Shown here piece by piece: positions 31,237 through 41,334 of a DNA stretch of 62,591 nt. The stretch spans positions 1-62,591 of the forward strand of contig CALEPR010000054.1 of assembly GCA_937910665.1 (NCBI GenBank). Reading direction: 5' to 3'. This DNA comes from an uncultured Selenomonadales bacterium. GTDB lineage: Bacteria; Bacillota; Negativicutes; Selenomonadales; Selenomonadaceae. Each line of letters starts with the position of its first letter. Position 1 is the first letter of the stretch. Under the pieces are notes generated by a model, which saw nothing but the letters and a program-made list of their open reading frames with translations, was not told the origin of the DNA and made no database searches. The position numbers were made by a program, and so were the translations under genes.

Positions 31237-34200
31237 TTATTTTGTCGCAGCTTGCCGATACGCTGAAATTTTTTCTTCGCTGTACTTCACCACATCCGCG
31301 ATTACTATTTTTTGCACCGCTGATATAAATCGCTCCATAAATTCAAAATCTGGCTCGCCGTTTTTTGTCGGTAAATAAATTTTTTGCGATTTTAATGTTT
31401 CTACGTCAAAATTTGATGAACCCCAAGAAAAATTTGAAAATGCCTTGTTCATCGCAGAAATAAAAAATAAAGCATTTTCTTTTCTGAATCTGTTATCTTT
31501 TGAATGTAAAATTTTAATTTTATCGCCTGTAAAATATGGTTGCTCTTGATAAAAAATCGTCGCTGTATCTTGTCCAAAAGAAATTGTGTTGCCGTCATTC
31601 AAAAAAATTTCGTCCTCATCAATAAAACCTTTTTGTCCGTTATTATCTGCCTGCCTTACAATATATGGATGTCCGCCAATTTCTGTAAATTTTATTTTGT
31701 TAGCGTCGAAACGTTTTTTATAAGATTTTATTTCAAATAAATCTTTCAGCAAAAATTTTTCAAAATGCCGCGTACTTAATTTTTCCAGCGCAAATTTTTC
31801 TTCTGCCGTCAATTTTGTATCTTTTAAGCCTGCCGCAGTTAAATACGCCTCAAGCTCCGCTATTCGCTCCGCCTCAAGCTCCGCTATAAATTCTTCCATA
31901 AATTCAAAATCAATTTCGCCGTCTTTTGTCGGAAGTTTTATTTTGATTTGATAAAAAGTTTTTTCAAAATCTCGCACAAGTTTTTCTTGAAAAGTTTTTT
32001 GATATTGATTTAATAAACTTATGAAATATAACGCAGTTTTTTTTGTCAATTTAAAATTTTTTGGAACGGCTCTTTTTGTAAATTGTCCTGCATAAAAATC
32101 TTTTTCCACATAAAAAAATTGCATTCCTATCATTCCAACTGCTAAACAGCCGCCGGAAATTTTATGTTCTTCATCAAAATAATCAACATAACCTAAAAAG
32201 CCGTTATTAAAAACTGTTCGCGTAAAGTATGGATACTCACCATTTTCTGAAAAAGTAAAATTATCTTTATTCAGCTGAGGATTTCCTTTAATTTCAAATA
32301 AATCTTTCAGCAAAAATTCGCTCCACTCAATATTATTTAATTTTTCATTGAGAGGAGAATTTTTTTTTTGAGTGTCGGCAGAATTATTTTTCAAAATATT
32401 TGTGACTTCAAAAGCTAAAAAATCGCTGACAGTTTTTTTAAAATCGGCAAGTTGCGGACGTGTATCAATCGGCGAAGTTTGATTCCAATCTTTGCCACTG
32501 GTCGGGTCAATCGTGCCTTCGTAATATTCATTCTCCGAAAAAATTTTTAATTGACTTCTGCCGAATTTGACAAGATTAACCAATTCTTCGTAGCGTTCGG
32601 CGGCGTGGTCGATGTCTTGAAGATTGACGCGAGATTTTTTTCTGTTTGTGCGTTTGTAGCCGTCGTTTGAAAAATCTATAAATTTTACAGGAAAATTTTT
32701 TTCGTGAGGTAAGCCGACTTGAAAAACATAAATATTCGTCTGAACGCTCGACTTGCCGATAAATAAATCTGTCGGCATTTTTATACTGGCAAGCAAAGTA
32801 TTTTTTTGCAAAATTTTTTTATTAAAATCAATCGCCTTGCCCGTCCCTGCAGAATTTTGAATAATTATCGCGGCGTAACCACTTTTCATTTTTTTCAGCG
32901 CAGATTCAACAAAAATCATTCCATTGCCCGGCGCAGAGTACGGCGGATTGAGTACAAAAACATCTGCAGGATAATCTTCATCAAAATCTTTCAGCGAATC
33001 GAGATTGAAAATTTTTGAACTGCCGTCGCCCATCAAAATCATATTCAAAACTGCCAATGTATAAATTTCCTGCAAAATTTCAATGCCGAGAATCTGATTT
33101 GCGCGAATGGAAATTTCTTTTTGGCGAAGTTCGTCGGGCGATTTAATTTTTTCACGTGCGTCGATAATCATTTCATTCATCGCGGCAACCAAAAGACCGG
33201 CTGAACCTGTCGCATTGTCCCAAACGTAAGAATCTTTGTTCGTTCTGCAAAGTTTCACCAAAAGTTTTGCAATGTACGGCGGGGTCAGCACAACGTCATT
33301 AAGTTTGTCTTGCGTGAATCCGAGCCAACTGTACATTTCATTGAAAAGTTTTCCCGTGAAATCCGTTGTGAGTTCGATTTTATAATAAATTCCCAAGTCG
33401 TCAAAAATTTTTGAAAAAACTCTTTTCAGCTGCGTTTCTCCGTTCACAACTTTGTTAAGATTATCGGAAAGCACAGTATTTTTAATCGTGCGGATAATTA
33501 CATCTCTTTTGTTTGCAGATAAATTTCGCTCCGACAAAAAATTTTCAACTTTACGCATTAAAATATCGCCGTCGGTATAATTTTTTTCTGTCGAAGATTT
33601 CAAATCATTTTTTTCAAGCGGCAAAACTTTTCCGGGTACTCCGAGCGTCGCCATAATCGTTGCAACAATTAAATGAACACGCTCTTGTTCACTGATGCCT
33701 TTTTCGTTTCTAAAAATTTCATTGTTCAATTTGATAAGACTTGAATCGATTTCAGCCTCGCGAATATTTTTCAAATGATTGAGTTCTTCTTCAGTCAGAG
33801 AAAGTTTTTTAACGTCGTCGATGAACTGCGGAAAATTTTTTCTTTGGAGAAATGAAAAATTTGTAAATTTTCCGACTTCCTGCCCGATTCCGAAATTTTT
33901 TTTGGAAACGTAATAAACCGCAATTTCATGTTGCAAAGTTCCAATTTCATCGCGATAACCTGTCATTCCGATTGCAAAAATTTCTGTGTAGTTTGTGTAA
34001 TGAAGAATTGCATTTGCATAATGAACCGCGCCATTCACCGCAAAATTTTTTATATTTTGGTAGTGCGGCTCACTTTTTGAATTTTTATTTTCAACGTTGC
34101 CTTCCGCATCAAGTTTGAAAAGTTTGTCCTTGTAACCTTTGTACTCAATCAGAACTGGATATTTTTTTGAATTATTTTCCAACAAAATTTTTGCGTCGGG

Positions 34201-34374
34201 ACGATTTCCTCCGTTGCCTCCGCTTTTTGAAAAATATTCCGCAAGCGCATTATCTATTTCATGATTCAAACTTTCCTGCTCCAATTTATAATTTAAGCCG
34301 TAACTTTTCAGCCAACCGTTGCCGAGTTCGGCAATTTTCGGCTCGACGGACTGAATTTTTTTGTTCATCGACAT
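31237..34374 (-). CDS. single-chain type IIG restriction-modification enzyme (nuclease + N6 methylase + two specificity domains)
   Basis: A 1045-residue protein. The N-terminal nuclease has PD60 and E77-x-K79 (in RPDAKILLE and VLIEYKG). The central HsdM-like methylase (about 310-620) has DNATGSAGLLVAAM for SAM and the catalytic NPPYS. The C-terminal part holds two HsdS-like target domains, each starting EFLLKDLFEIK or KFLLKDLFEIK (about 660-840 and 890-1030), joined by a helix AELEAERIAELEAYL. One chain thus both methylates and cuts, with a bipartite target expected. The first ATG or the ATG two codons on may be used. It is transcribed away from the secretion operon. Confidence 0.88.
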   Translation of the reverse strand: MSMNKKIQSVEPKIAELGNGWLKSYGLNYKLEQESLNHEIDNALAEYFSKSGGNGGNRPDAKILLENNSKKYPVLIEYKGYKDKLFKLDAEGNVENKNSKSEPHYQNIKNFAVNGAVHYANAILHYTNYTEIFAIGMTGYRDEIGTLQHEIAVYYVSKKNFGIGQEVGKFTNFSFLQRKNFPQFIDDVKKLSLTEEELNHLKNIREAEIDSSLIKLNNEIFRNEKGISEQERVHLIVATIMATLGVPGKVLPLEKNDLKSSTEKNYTDGDILMRKVENFLSERNLSANKRDVIIRTIKNTVLSDNLNKVVNGETQLKRVFSKIFDDLGIYYKIELTTDFTGKLFNEMYSWLGFTQDKLNDVVLTPPYIAKLLVKLCRTNKDSYVWDNATGSAGLLVAAMNEMIIDAREKIKSPDELRQKEISIRANQILGIEILQEIYTLAVLNMILMGDGSSKIFNLDSLKDFDEDYPADVFVLNPPYSAPGNGMIFVESALKKMKSGYAAIIIQNSAGTGKAIDFNKKILQKNTLLASIKMPTDLFIGKSSVQTNIYVFQVGLPHEKNFPVKFIDFSNDGYKRTNRKKSRVNLQDIDHAAERYEELVNLVKFGRSQLKIFSENEYYEGTIDPTSGKDWNQTSPIDTRPQLADFKKTVSDFLAFEVTNILKNNSADTQKKNSPLNEKLNNIEWSEFLLKDLFEIKGNPQLNKDNFTFSENGEYPYFTRTVFNNGFLGYVDYFDEEHKISGGCLAVGMIGMQFFYVEKDFYAGQFTKRAVPKNFKLTKKTALYFISLLNQYQKTFQEKLVRDFEKTFYQIKIKLPTKDGEIDFEFMEEFIAELEAERIAELEAYLTAAGLKDTKLTAEEKFALEKLSTRHFEKFLLKDLFEIKSYKKRFDANKIKFTEIGGHPYIVRQADNNGQKGFIDEDEIFLNDGNTISFGQDTATIFYQEQPYFTGDKIKILHSKDNRFRKENALFFISAMNKAFSNFSWGSSNFDVETLKSQKIYLPTKNGEPDFEFMERFISAVQKIVIADVVKYSEEKISAYRQAATK

Positions 34375-34581
34375 CGCCCCTCTGCTAAAAATTTTTCACA
34401 TTTTATCACAAAAAAATAAGGCTTTCACCTTCAAAATTTTTTTATATTTCTTCGAGTAAAGACAAATTTTTTACAGAAATACAGTTTATTATGGTCATCG
34501 GAGCAATAGATCACAAAACACCGATTACTCTTTGAAAGTCAGTCTGCAATTTTTAAAAAAAGATTAAAAAAAGTTTTATTG

Positions 34582-34610
34582 TTGCTATTCTTGAAAAATT
34601 GAATTAAAAT
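34582..34610 (+). promoter_or_regulatory. promoter of the type I secretion operon
   Basis: TTGCTA (34582-34587) and TAAAAT (34605-34610) are 17 bases apart, 43 bases before the HlyD-like start. Confidence 0.6.
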
Positions 34611-34652
34611 ACCGCCGAATTAGTTTTGTAAATGACGGAGGTCTTATATTAA

Positions 34653-36008
34653 ATGAAGTTTTGGAATTGGTTAGTTCACGGCGAAGAACGCGAAAAGGAA
34701 ACAGAATTTTTACCGGCGATACTTGAGGTCACTGAAACGCCGCCGTCGCCCACAGGCAGACTTGTTATGTGGTCAATTTTACTTTTGCTTGTTGTTGGGC
34801 TTATTTGGGCGTTTCTCGGGCATATTAACGAGGTTGCAGTTGCAAATGGAAAAGTTATTCCTTCGGGACAGGCGAAAACTGTTCAGGTCAAAAATAAAGG
34901 CATTATAAAAGAAATTTTGGTCGAGGAAGGGCAGCAAGTTCAGGAAGGCGATGTTTTAGTCGTCTTGGATCCGACAACGGCTGACGCAGATTATGACAGC
35001 TTGAAAAAACGTGCGGCTTATTACAAGTTGGACATTCAACGCTTGACTGCCGAACTTTCAAATCAACCTTTCACGCCGGAGGAAGATGAAGATTTGGAAG
35101 CTCACGACTTGGCTGCGGAAATTGCGCTTTATCAAAGTCGAACAAGCGATCATCAAACTCAACGTCAAAGTCGTCAAGACGTTGTGGATCAAAAACGCGC
35201 TCGACTTCAGTCAACTCAAACGACTTATGAAAAATATGCCGACGCTTTGAAAATCGCTCAGGAGAAAGAACGCCGTTTAGTCGAACTCAAGGAGCAAAAT
35301 GCAATTTCTGAATTTCAACTTTTGGAACAGCAGAAAGAAACCATTGAGTATGCGAAAAACGCTCAGGCGGAACTTGAATCGCTTTCCAGTATCCAAGCAG
35401 AAATTGCCGAAGCGGAACAAAATCTTGCCAATGTCGACGCAGCTTACAGAAAAGATATTATGACTGCGCTTGTCGAGGCTAAGAAAGAATATTATTCCGT
35501 CACAGAGGCGATAAAAAAAGCTGACGAAGATGCAAGGATGGCTACGATCGTCGCGCCAACTTCCGGGCGAGTGTACAATCTTGCAATTCACACAGTCGGA
35601 GGAATTGTCACCGATGCACAACCTTTAATGCAAATTGTTCCCGAAGATGTTACGCTTGAATTTGAAGTTTACGCAGACAATAAAGATATCGGCTTCATAA
35701 AAAATGGAATGGAAGCCGAAGTCAAGGTTGAAACTTTTAATTTCCAGAAATTCGGAATGATCAAAGCCGACGTTGTTGAAATTAGTGCGGACGCTGTGAA
35801 CGAACCGAACGACTTGGAGAGAAATAAAAAATTCAAATTGATTTTGAAACCTACCGAAAAAAATACTGTCGATGTTTTTGGCGAGGAAGTTCCTCTTGCC
35901 GTCGGAATGAATGTAAGTGCGGAAATTAAAATCAAGGAAAAGCGCATTGTGGACTTCTTCTTGGATCCATTCCGCCGTTACACTTCAGAGGCATTGCGTG
36001 AAAGATAA
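34653..36008 (+). CDS. type I secretion membrane fusion protein, HlyD family
   Basis: The periplasmic adaptor of a type I secretion system, linking the inner-membrane ABC exporter to an outer-membrane channel. One membrane span at about residues 38-58 (MWSILLLLVVGLIWAFLG) is followed by a lipoyl half (VKNKGIIKEILVEEGQQVQEGD), a long coiled-coil hairpin (about 110-290), the second lipoyl half (IVAPTSGRVYNLA) and a beta-barrel end. The start has GGAGG upstream. The ABC gene follows by 22 bases. It supports a two-membrane envelope. No TolC-like gene is in the window. Confidence 0.92.
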   Translation: MKFWNWLVHGEEREKETEFLPAILEVTETPPSPTGRLVMWSILLLLVVGLIWAFLGHINEVAVANGKVIPSGQAKTVQVKNKGIIKEILVEEGQQVQEGDVLVVLDPTTADADYDSLKKRAAYYKLDIQRLTAELSNQPFTPEEDEDLEAHDLAAEIALYQSRTSDHQTQRQSRQDVVDQKRARLQSTQTTYEKYADALKIAQEKERRLVELKEQNAISEFQLLEQQKETIEYAKNAQAELESLSSIQAEIAEAEQNLANVDAAYRKDIMTALVEAKKEYYSVTEAIKKADEDARMATIVAPTSGRVYNLAIHTVGGIVTDAQPLMQIVPEDVTLEFEVYADNKDIGFIKNGMEAEVKVETFNFQKFGMIKADVVEISADAVNEPNDLERNKKFKLILKPTEKNTVDVFGEEVPLAVGMNVSAEIKIKEKRIVDFFLDPFRRYTSEALRER

Positions 36009-36029
36009 TGGCGTTAAGAAGGTGTTTTA

Positions 36030-38330
36030 GTGGCTGAAGAAAAAAATAATAACAATCAAGACGATAAAAGTTTAGTTCCGAGCGGCGGAAATTTGCCGCA
36101 AAGTTCTGGCAAGCAGACGTTGGCAAAAATTGACTTGGCAAAAGTTCCCGCCGACCAAGCGAAAAAATCTACCGCGCTCGATACTAATGTAAAAAAATCC
36201 GACGGCGGCAGAGTCAACGGAATTGATACAGGACTTGCTTGCTTAATTGCCATCGCAAAATATTACAATATTCCCGCCGACTATAGACAACTCGAACGTG
36301 CCTACGTTCTGGAGGAAGGCAGCGTAGATTTCACGACTTTAGTTCGCGCAGCGCGAGATTTAAAATTGAAGGCGCGAAGTTACAGCGAGATGACTGAAGA
36401 AGATTTGGACAGATTAGTTTATCCTGCGCTGATACAAATGAAATCTGGCAGGAGAATTGTCATCACGACGATCCGCGACGGCGACATTTACATAATGGAT
36501 CCGGTTTTTTCTCAGCAACCTGTGAAAGCTGATCGATACAAAGTTTTGATGGACTGGACAGGCGATGTAATTTTATTCACGCGCCGTTACGAGCCGGAGA
36601 AAGGACATTCAAAATTTGGTTTCAAATGGTTTCTGCCTGTCATCACGAAGTATGCACCATTTTTGCAGAGCGTTTTGTTTGTTTCTTTGATCCTGCAACT
36701 TTTGGGTCTTGCCGCTCCATTTTTCACGCAGAATATTATCGACAAAGTTTTGGTTCACAGGGCTGCGGATGCTCTCGACATTTTAGTTTTGGGAATGTTG
36801 ATCTGTACTTTGTTTCAAAATTGGATGATGTCGTTGCGAGCTTACCTGTTTACAAATATTTGTTCAAAAATGGATGTGGCTTTGAGTTCGCGTCTGTTCA
36901 AAAATATTACGGCATTGCCGCTGAAATATTTTCAAACTTGGCAGGTCGGCGATGTTGTTTCGCGTATCGGAGAACTTGAAACGCTGAGAAGTTTTTTGAC
37001 AGGTTCAAGTTTAACCATTGTGTTGGACATAGTTTTTGCTGTAATTTATTTCGGCGTTATGTTTCTCTACAGCAAAGTTTTGAGCGTCGTCGTCTTGGTA
37101 ATGATTCCTCTGTTCGTGATTTTAAATTTGGTTGTCGCGCCAATTTTTAAGCGCATGATCAATGAAAAATTTTTGATCGGCAGTGAAAATCGCTCCTTCC
37201 TAATCGAAACGATCACAGGCATCAACACAGTCAAGGCGACAAGCGTCGAAAATAATTTTATTCGCCGCTACGAAGAGATGCTTGCCCGCCTTGTCAAAGC
37301 ATCTTTCGACGTTGTAAATTTGGCGAATATTGCAAACTCGATCGGAACATTTTTGTTCAGCATTTTCAACTTGTCAATCCTCTGGGTTGGTGCGTATTAC
37401 GTCATGGAAGGTGATATTTCCGTCGGCGAATTGATTGCCTTCCAAATGATTGCGGGACAGTTAATCGCGCCTGTCATGCGTCTTATCAATCAGTGGCAAT
37501 ACTTCCAACAGATTCGCGTTTCAATGGAAAGGCTCGGCGACATTATGAATGAAGAAACCGAACCTGCTTTCAATCCTTCGCGAACAACTTTGCCAAGTTT
37601 GCGCGGAGATATTGCGTTGGAAAAACTTGCTTTTAGTTACACTCAAGAAGGTGGAAAAGTTTTAGACAACATAAACCTTCGAATACCTGCAGGAATGAAA
37701 GTCGGAATTGTCGGCAGGAGCGGTAGCGGAAAATCTACTTTGACAAAATTGATTCAGCGACTTTTTTTGCCGGACAGCGGAAGAATTTTAATCGACGGCG
37801 TTGACATCGCGCAGGTTGAACCGGCTTGGCTCAGGCGACAAATTGGAGTTGTTCTTCAGGACAGCAAACTTTTCAGCGGCACAGTCGAGGAAAATATTCG
37901 CATTGCCTGCCCGAACGCAACGCATGAAGATGTTGTGCGGGCGGCGACGCTCGCGGGTGCGGACGAATTTATAAATCAGTTCCAGAATGGTTATGAAACT
38001 TTTGTCGGCGAACGCGGCAGTTTGTTGAGCGGCGGTCAGCGTCAGAGAATTGCGATTGCCAGAGCTTTAATTTCAGATCCGAGAATTTTAATTTTTGACG
38101 AGGCGACTTCTGCACTGGATTATGAGTCGGAAAATATTATCATGGAAAATATCGAACCTATTTCCAGAGGTCGAACGATGTTGATGATCGCGCACAGACT
38201 TTCGACAGTCAGAAATTGTGATGCAATAGTTGTTATCGACAAAGGCAGAATTATGGAGGCAGGCTCTCACGATGAATTGATGAAACGCAACGGTATTTAC
38301 GCCAGACTTCATCAAGCACAGATCAGTTAG
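36030..38330 (+). CDS. type I secretion ABC exporter with degenerate C39 peptidase domain
   Basis: A 766-residue exporter. Residues about 58-180 are a C39-like domain in which the catalytic Cys is replaced by Thr67 (GIDTGLACL against the usual DCGLACL), so it cannot cut a leader peptide and should only dock the substrate, as in HlyB-type RTX exporters. Membrane domain about 200-480; ATPase with GRSGSGKS, LLSGGQRQRIAIARAL and ILIFDEATSAL. A Gln/Ser/Lys-rich tail of about 55 residues precedes the C39-like part. GTG start. The secreted substrate is not obvious here. Confidence 0.92.
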   Translation: MAEEKNNNNQDDKSLVPSGGNLPQSSGKQTLAKIDLAKVPADQAKKSTALDTNVKKSDGGRVNGIDTGLACLIAIAKYYNIPADYRQLERAYVLEEGSVDFTTLVRAARDLKLKARSYSEMTEEDLDRLVYPALIQMKSGRRIVITTIRDGDIYIMDPVFSQQPVKADRYKVLMDWTGDVILFTRRYEPEKGHSKFGFKWFLPVITKYAPFLQSVLFVSLILQLLGLAAPFFTQNIIDKVLVHRAADALDILVLGMLICTLFQNWMMSLRAYLFTNICSKMDVALSSRLFKNITALPLKYFQTWQVGDVVSRIGELETLRSFLTGSSLTIVLDIVFAVIYFGVMFLYSKVLSVVVLVMIPLFVILNLVVAPIFKRMINEKFLIGSENRSFLIETITGINTVKATSVENNFIRRYEEMLARLVKASFDVVNLANIANSIGTFLFSIFNLSILWVGAYYVMEGDISVGELIAFQMIAGQLIAPVMRLINQWQYFQQIRVSMERLGDIMNEETEPAFNPSRTTLPSLRGDIALEKLAFSYTQEGGKVLDNINLRIPAGMKVGIVGRSGSGKSTLTKLIQRLFLPDSGRILIDGVDIAQVEPAWLRRQIGVVLQDSKLFSGTVEENIRIACPNATHEDVVRAATLAGADEFINQFQNGYETFVGERGSLLSGGQRQRIAIARALISDPRILIFDEATSALDYESENIIMENIEPISRGRTMLMIAHRLSTVRNCDAIVVIDKGRIMEAGSHDELMKRNGIYARLHQAQIS

Positions 38331-38370
38331 TAAGAAAAATTTTTAAATTTTAAGGAGTTGTTTTCAGTTT

Positions 38371-39606
38371 ATGAATATTTTTATTCTGCATCCCAGTTTC
38401 CCCGCTCAGTATTTAAATTTGGCACCTTATCTTGCACAAAATCCTGAGAATCAAGTTGTGTTCCTTTCAAAAGAAAATTCTATTAACGCAAATTTGCGCG
38501 GCGTAACTTTGGCACTCTACGCAAAACCGAACGAAAAGGCTACAAAATGGATTGAAACTTGTGGGCCACTTCGTCCGGCGGCTGAGGCTGTGGTAGATGG
38601 TCAAGCAGTTGTCCGGGCTATGGAATGGTTAGCCAGAGAAAAAAATTTGAAACCGGACGTTATAATTGCTCACACGGGTTGGGGTTCAACTTTGTATTGT
38701 AAAGATTTGTATCCGAAAGTTCCGATCATGGGTTACTTTGAATGGTATTATCTTTCTGTGGACAGCGATTGTTATTGGTGGCCTGATGAAGTTCCTCAAA
38801 TGCCGAATAAAATTTCAATTCGCACAAGAAACGCGCATCATTTAATGAACTTGGAACTTTGCGACGTTGGAGTTACTCCGACTAAGTGGCAATACTCGCA
38901 ATTTCCTGAAGTTTACAAGCCGAAAATTAAAGTCATTCATGAAGGTATCGACACCAGATTTTGTTCGCCGGATCCAAGCGGCAAACGTCCCGGTCTTGTC
39001 CTCGACGACGTAAAATTAAATCTTCCCGAAGGAACAGAAATTATTACTTACGTTTCGCGCGGTTTTGAAATTTATCGCGGCTTTCCATATTTCATGGACG
39101 CAATTAGAATTGTCTTGCAACATCGTCCAAACGTCCACGTCGTGATTGTCGGCAAAGACAGAATTTGTTACGGCGCACAACTGAAAGATACAACTTACCT
39201 GAAGGAAGAAGAGAAGAAAGGCGGTTACGATACCGAGCGAGTTCATTTTGTCGGCTTGAGAAATCGCGGCGACTATCAAAAAATTCTCCGCGCTTCAAGT
39301 TGTCATGTTTACTTGACGCGTCCGTTTGTCCTGAGTTGGTCTTTCTTGGAGGCGATGAGTTTTGCTTGTCCGATTGTCGGATCAAAAACTCCACCTGTTC
39401 AGGAAGTTATGGAGGACAATGTCAACGGCGTGCTTGCAGAGTTCCGCTCGCCATATCATATTGCAAGAAAGATTGAAGAACTTTTGGACGACCCCGAGCG
39501 CGGAAAAAAACTTGGCGAACGCGCGAGAGAAACAATTCAAGAGCGTTTTGAACTTTATAAGTGCATGAGAGCGCAGGAAGATTTAATGTATAGCTTGGTA
39601 AGGTGA
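38371..39606 (+). CDS. glycosyltransferase, GT4 family
   Basis: A GT-B fold enzyme of 411 residues. The C-terminal donor site has IITYVSRGFEIYRGFPYFMDA, VHFVGLRNRGDYQKIL and SWSFLEAMSFACPIVGS with the conserved EAM. The N-terminal half (HPSFPAQYLNLAPYLA, DVIIAHTGWG) is of the family-4 type. It lies just downstream of the exporter pair in the same direction, so it may glycosylate the exported protein or build a linked glycan. The substrate is unknown. Confidence 0.87.
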   Translation: MNIFILHPSFPAQYLNLAPYLAQNPENQVVFLSKENSINANLRGVTLALYAKPNEKATKWIETCGPLRPAAEAVVDGQAVVRAMEWLAREKNLKPDVIIAHTGWGSTLYCKDLYPKVPIMGYFEWYYLSVDSDCYWWPDEVPQMPNKISIRTRNAHHLMNLELCDVGVTPTKWQYSQFPEVYKPKIKVIHEGIDTRFCSPDPSGKRPGLVLDDVKLNLPEGTEIITYVSRGFEIYRGFPYFMDAIRIVLQHRPNVHVVIVGKDRICYGAQLKDTTYLKEEEKKGGYDTERVHFVGLRNRGDYQKILRASSCHVYLTRPFVLSWSFLEAMSFACPIVGSKTPPVQEVMEDNVNGVLAEFRSPYHIARKIEELLDDPERGKKLGERARETIQERFELYKCMRAQEDLMYSLVR

Positions 39607-39610
39607 GGAA

Positions 39611-41299
39611 ATGACTTTTGAAACTTTTATTCCGCCGAGATCCAAAAATGTTTTGGAAGTCACCGGCGAAGTCGCGGAAAATTTTCAGACAACGAAAGAA
39701 AAATTTTTGGAAATTCAACCTGACTGCAAATATATTGTCGAAAAAAAAATTGTCGGCGGAGATGAAAAATTTGATGCGATAATTTTGCAAAATAATTTGA
39801 TTGAAAATTTATCGCATGATGAACTTGTTGAGCTGATAAAAAAATTTTCCGCAAAACTTCAGAAACGCGGAACTTTAATTTTTACCTTGAACAATATCGC
39901 TTACGCTGAAAATGTCATGGCAATTTTGGAAGCAAAACCTCCGAAGTTCAAAACAACTTTAACAAAGGTGGAACTTGAACAGGCGATAGGCGATGCAAAA
40001 TTAAATCGACTTCGCTCGATGAATGCGGGACGAAGAATAAATTTGCCGCAAAATTTAGTTGACCTTGCAAAGACCGATGTTTCAGCTTTTATGCATATCG
40101 TCACGGCAACGCCTGAAAAACTTCCGCCGAAAACTTTGCTTCAATATTCGATTGGTGAAAATTTAGTTTGCGCTCCGATAAGAATTCACCTCCCGAACAG
40201 TTTTTTTGTCACTGAGCCGAATATTTCCACAAACGCCGCTTTATCCGGAATGCCTTATAAAATTTTCACAGAAAAAGATTTCGACAGAAGAATTTTTATA
40301 AATCAGCGAATCAGTTTCAATTCCTTCGCGAAGGGCAAAAAAATTTTTGAACAGCTTAACGAAGCAGGTTACTTGTACCTCAGCGAAATGGATGATCATC
40401 CTATTTTGTGGGAGAAAGATTATTCAAACAGCGGCTACATAAATTTTATTTCCGTTCACGCAGTTCAGACTTCGACAAAATATCTTGCCGACTTTTTAAG
40501 TCAGTACAATCCGCATGTCAAAATTTTTCCCAACCAACTGCGTCGACTTTTGCCGAAAAGAAATTTTGATGAAGAATTTCGGCAAAAAGATAAACCTGTA
40601 ACAATTTTTTTCGGCGCACTGAATCGCGACAAAGAATTTAATGAACTTCTTCCGACTTTAAATAAAATTGCAGAGGATTACGGCAAAAAAATTTCTTTCA
40701 AAATTTTGGCGCGGAAAAAGTTGTTTGATTCTCTTCAAGCAGAAAATAAAATTTTAGTCGGCGATCCAAATCAGTATGACGCACAGTTTGTTCCTTACTC
40801 GGCCTATGAGGAAGTTTTGCAAAGTTCCGACATCGCCCTTCTTCCTTTGCAAGATAATAAATTTAATCGCGCAAAGTCAGATTTAAAATTTATCGAGTGC
40901 GCGAACGCAGGAGCAGTTGCTCTTGCCTCGCCTGTAGTTTATTCCGACGTTGTTAAGGATGGGGAAAATGGATTCATTTTCAGCGACTTGAAAGATTTTT
41001 CCGACAAGTTGAAAATGTTGATCGACAATCCGAACAAGCGTCGCGAAGTTTCTGAAAAGGCTTACGACTATGTTAAACACAACAGATTACTTAGTCAGCA
41101 TTATGAGGAGCGTCTGAATTGGTATTTTGAGTTGCTTGCGAAACTTCCTGAACTTACAAAGGAGGCAAGAGCGCGAATTGAAAAAATTGCTCCGCAATTT
41201 AAAGATGAACCGCCGGAACTTTCTCCGCAACTTCCTCCGCAACAAAATAATTCTGAAGGATTTTTAGAACCCAATGCAGAAATAATTATCCCGGTCTGA
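39611..41299 (+). CDS. two-domain glycosyltransferase (methyltransferase-like N-terminus, GT-B C-terminus)
   Basis: A 562-residue protein. The first 110 residues resemble a SAM methyltransferase fold without a clear SAM loop (NVLEVTGEVAENF, FDAIILQNNLIENL). The C-terminal 330 residues match GT-B glycosyltransferases weakly (VTIFFGALNRDKEFNELLP, FVPYSAYEEVLQSSDIALLP, SDLKFIECANAGAVALAS). It follows the GT4 gene by four bases and ends with a Pro/Gln-rich tail. Probably works with that enzyme; activity is inferred. Confidence 0.72.
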   Translation: MTFETFIPPRSKNVLEVTGEVAENFQTTKEKFLEIQPDCKYIVEKKIVGGDEKFDAIILQNNLIENLSHDELVELIKKFSAKLQKRGTLIFTLNNIAYAENVMAILEAKPPKFKTTLTKVELEQAIGDAKLNRLRSMNAGRRINLPQNLVDLAKTDVSAFMHIVTATPEKLPPKTLLQYSIGENLVCAPIRIHLPNSFFVTEPNISTNAALSGMPYKIFTEKDFDRRIFINQRISFNSFAKGKKIFEQLNEAGYLYLSEMDDHPILWEKDYSNSGYINFISVHAVQTSTKYLADFLSQYNPHVKIFPNQLRRLLPKRNFDEEFRQKDKPVTIFFGALNRDKEFNELLPTLNKIAEDYGKKISFKILARKKLFDSLQAENKILVGDPNQYDAQFVPYSAYEEVLQSSDIALLPLQDNKFNRAKSDLKFIECANAGAVALASPVVYSDVVKDGENGFIFSDLKDFSDKLKMLIDNPNKRREVSEKAYDYVKHNRLLSQHYEERLNWYFELLAKLPELTKEARARIEKIAPQFKDEPPELSPQLPPQQNNSEGFLEPNAEIIIPV

Positions 41300-41334
41300 A
41301 GAATGAAAAAATTTTTACAAGGAGTGTGAGTAAG

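Noticed and set aside
34491..34535. 14-codon frame MVIGAIDHKTPITL resembling the start of HemA (glutamyl-tRNA reductase)
   Set aside because: Too short, no ribosome site, and no further HemA sequence follows; the likeness may be chance.
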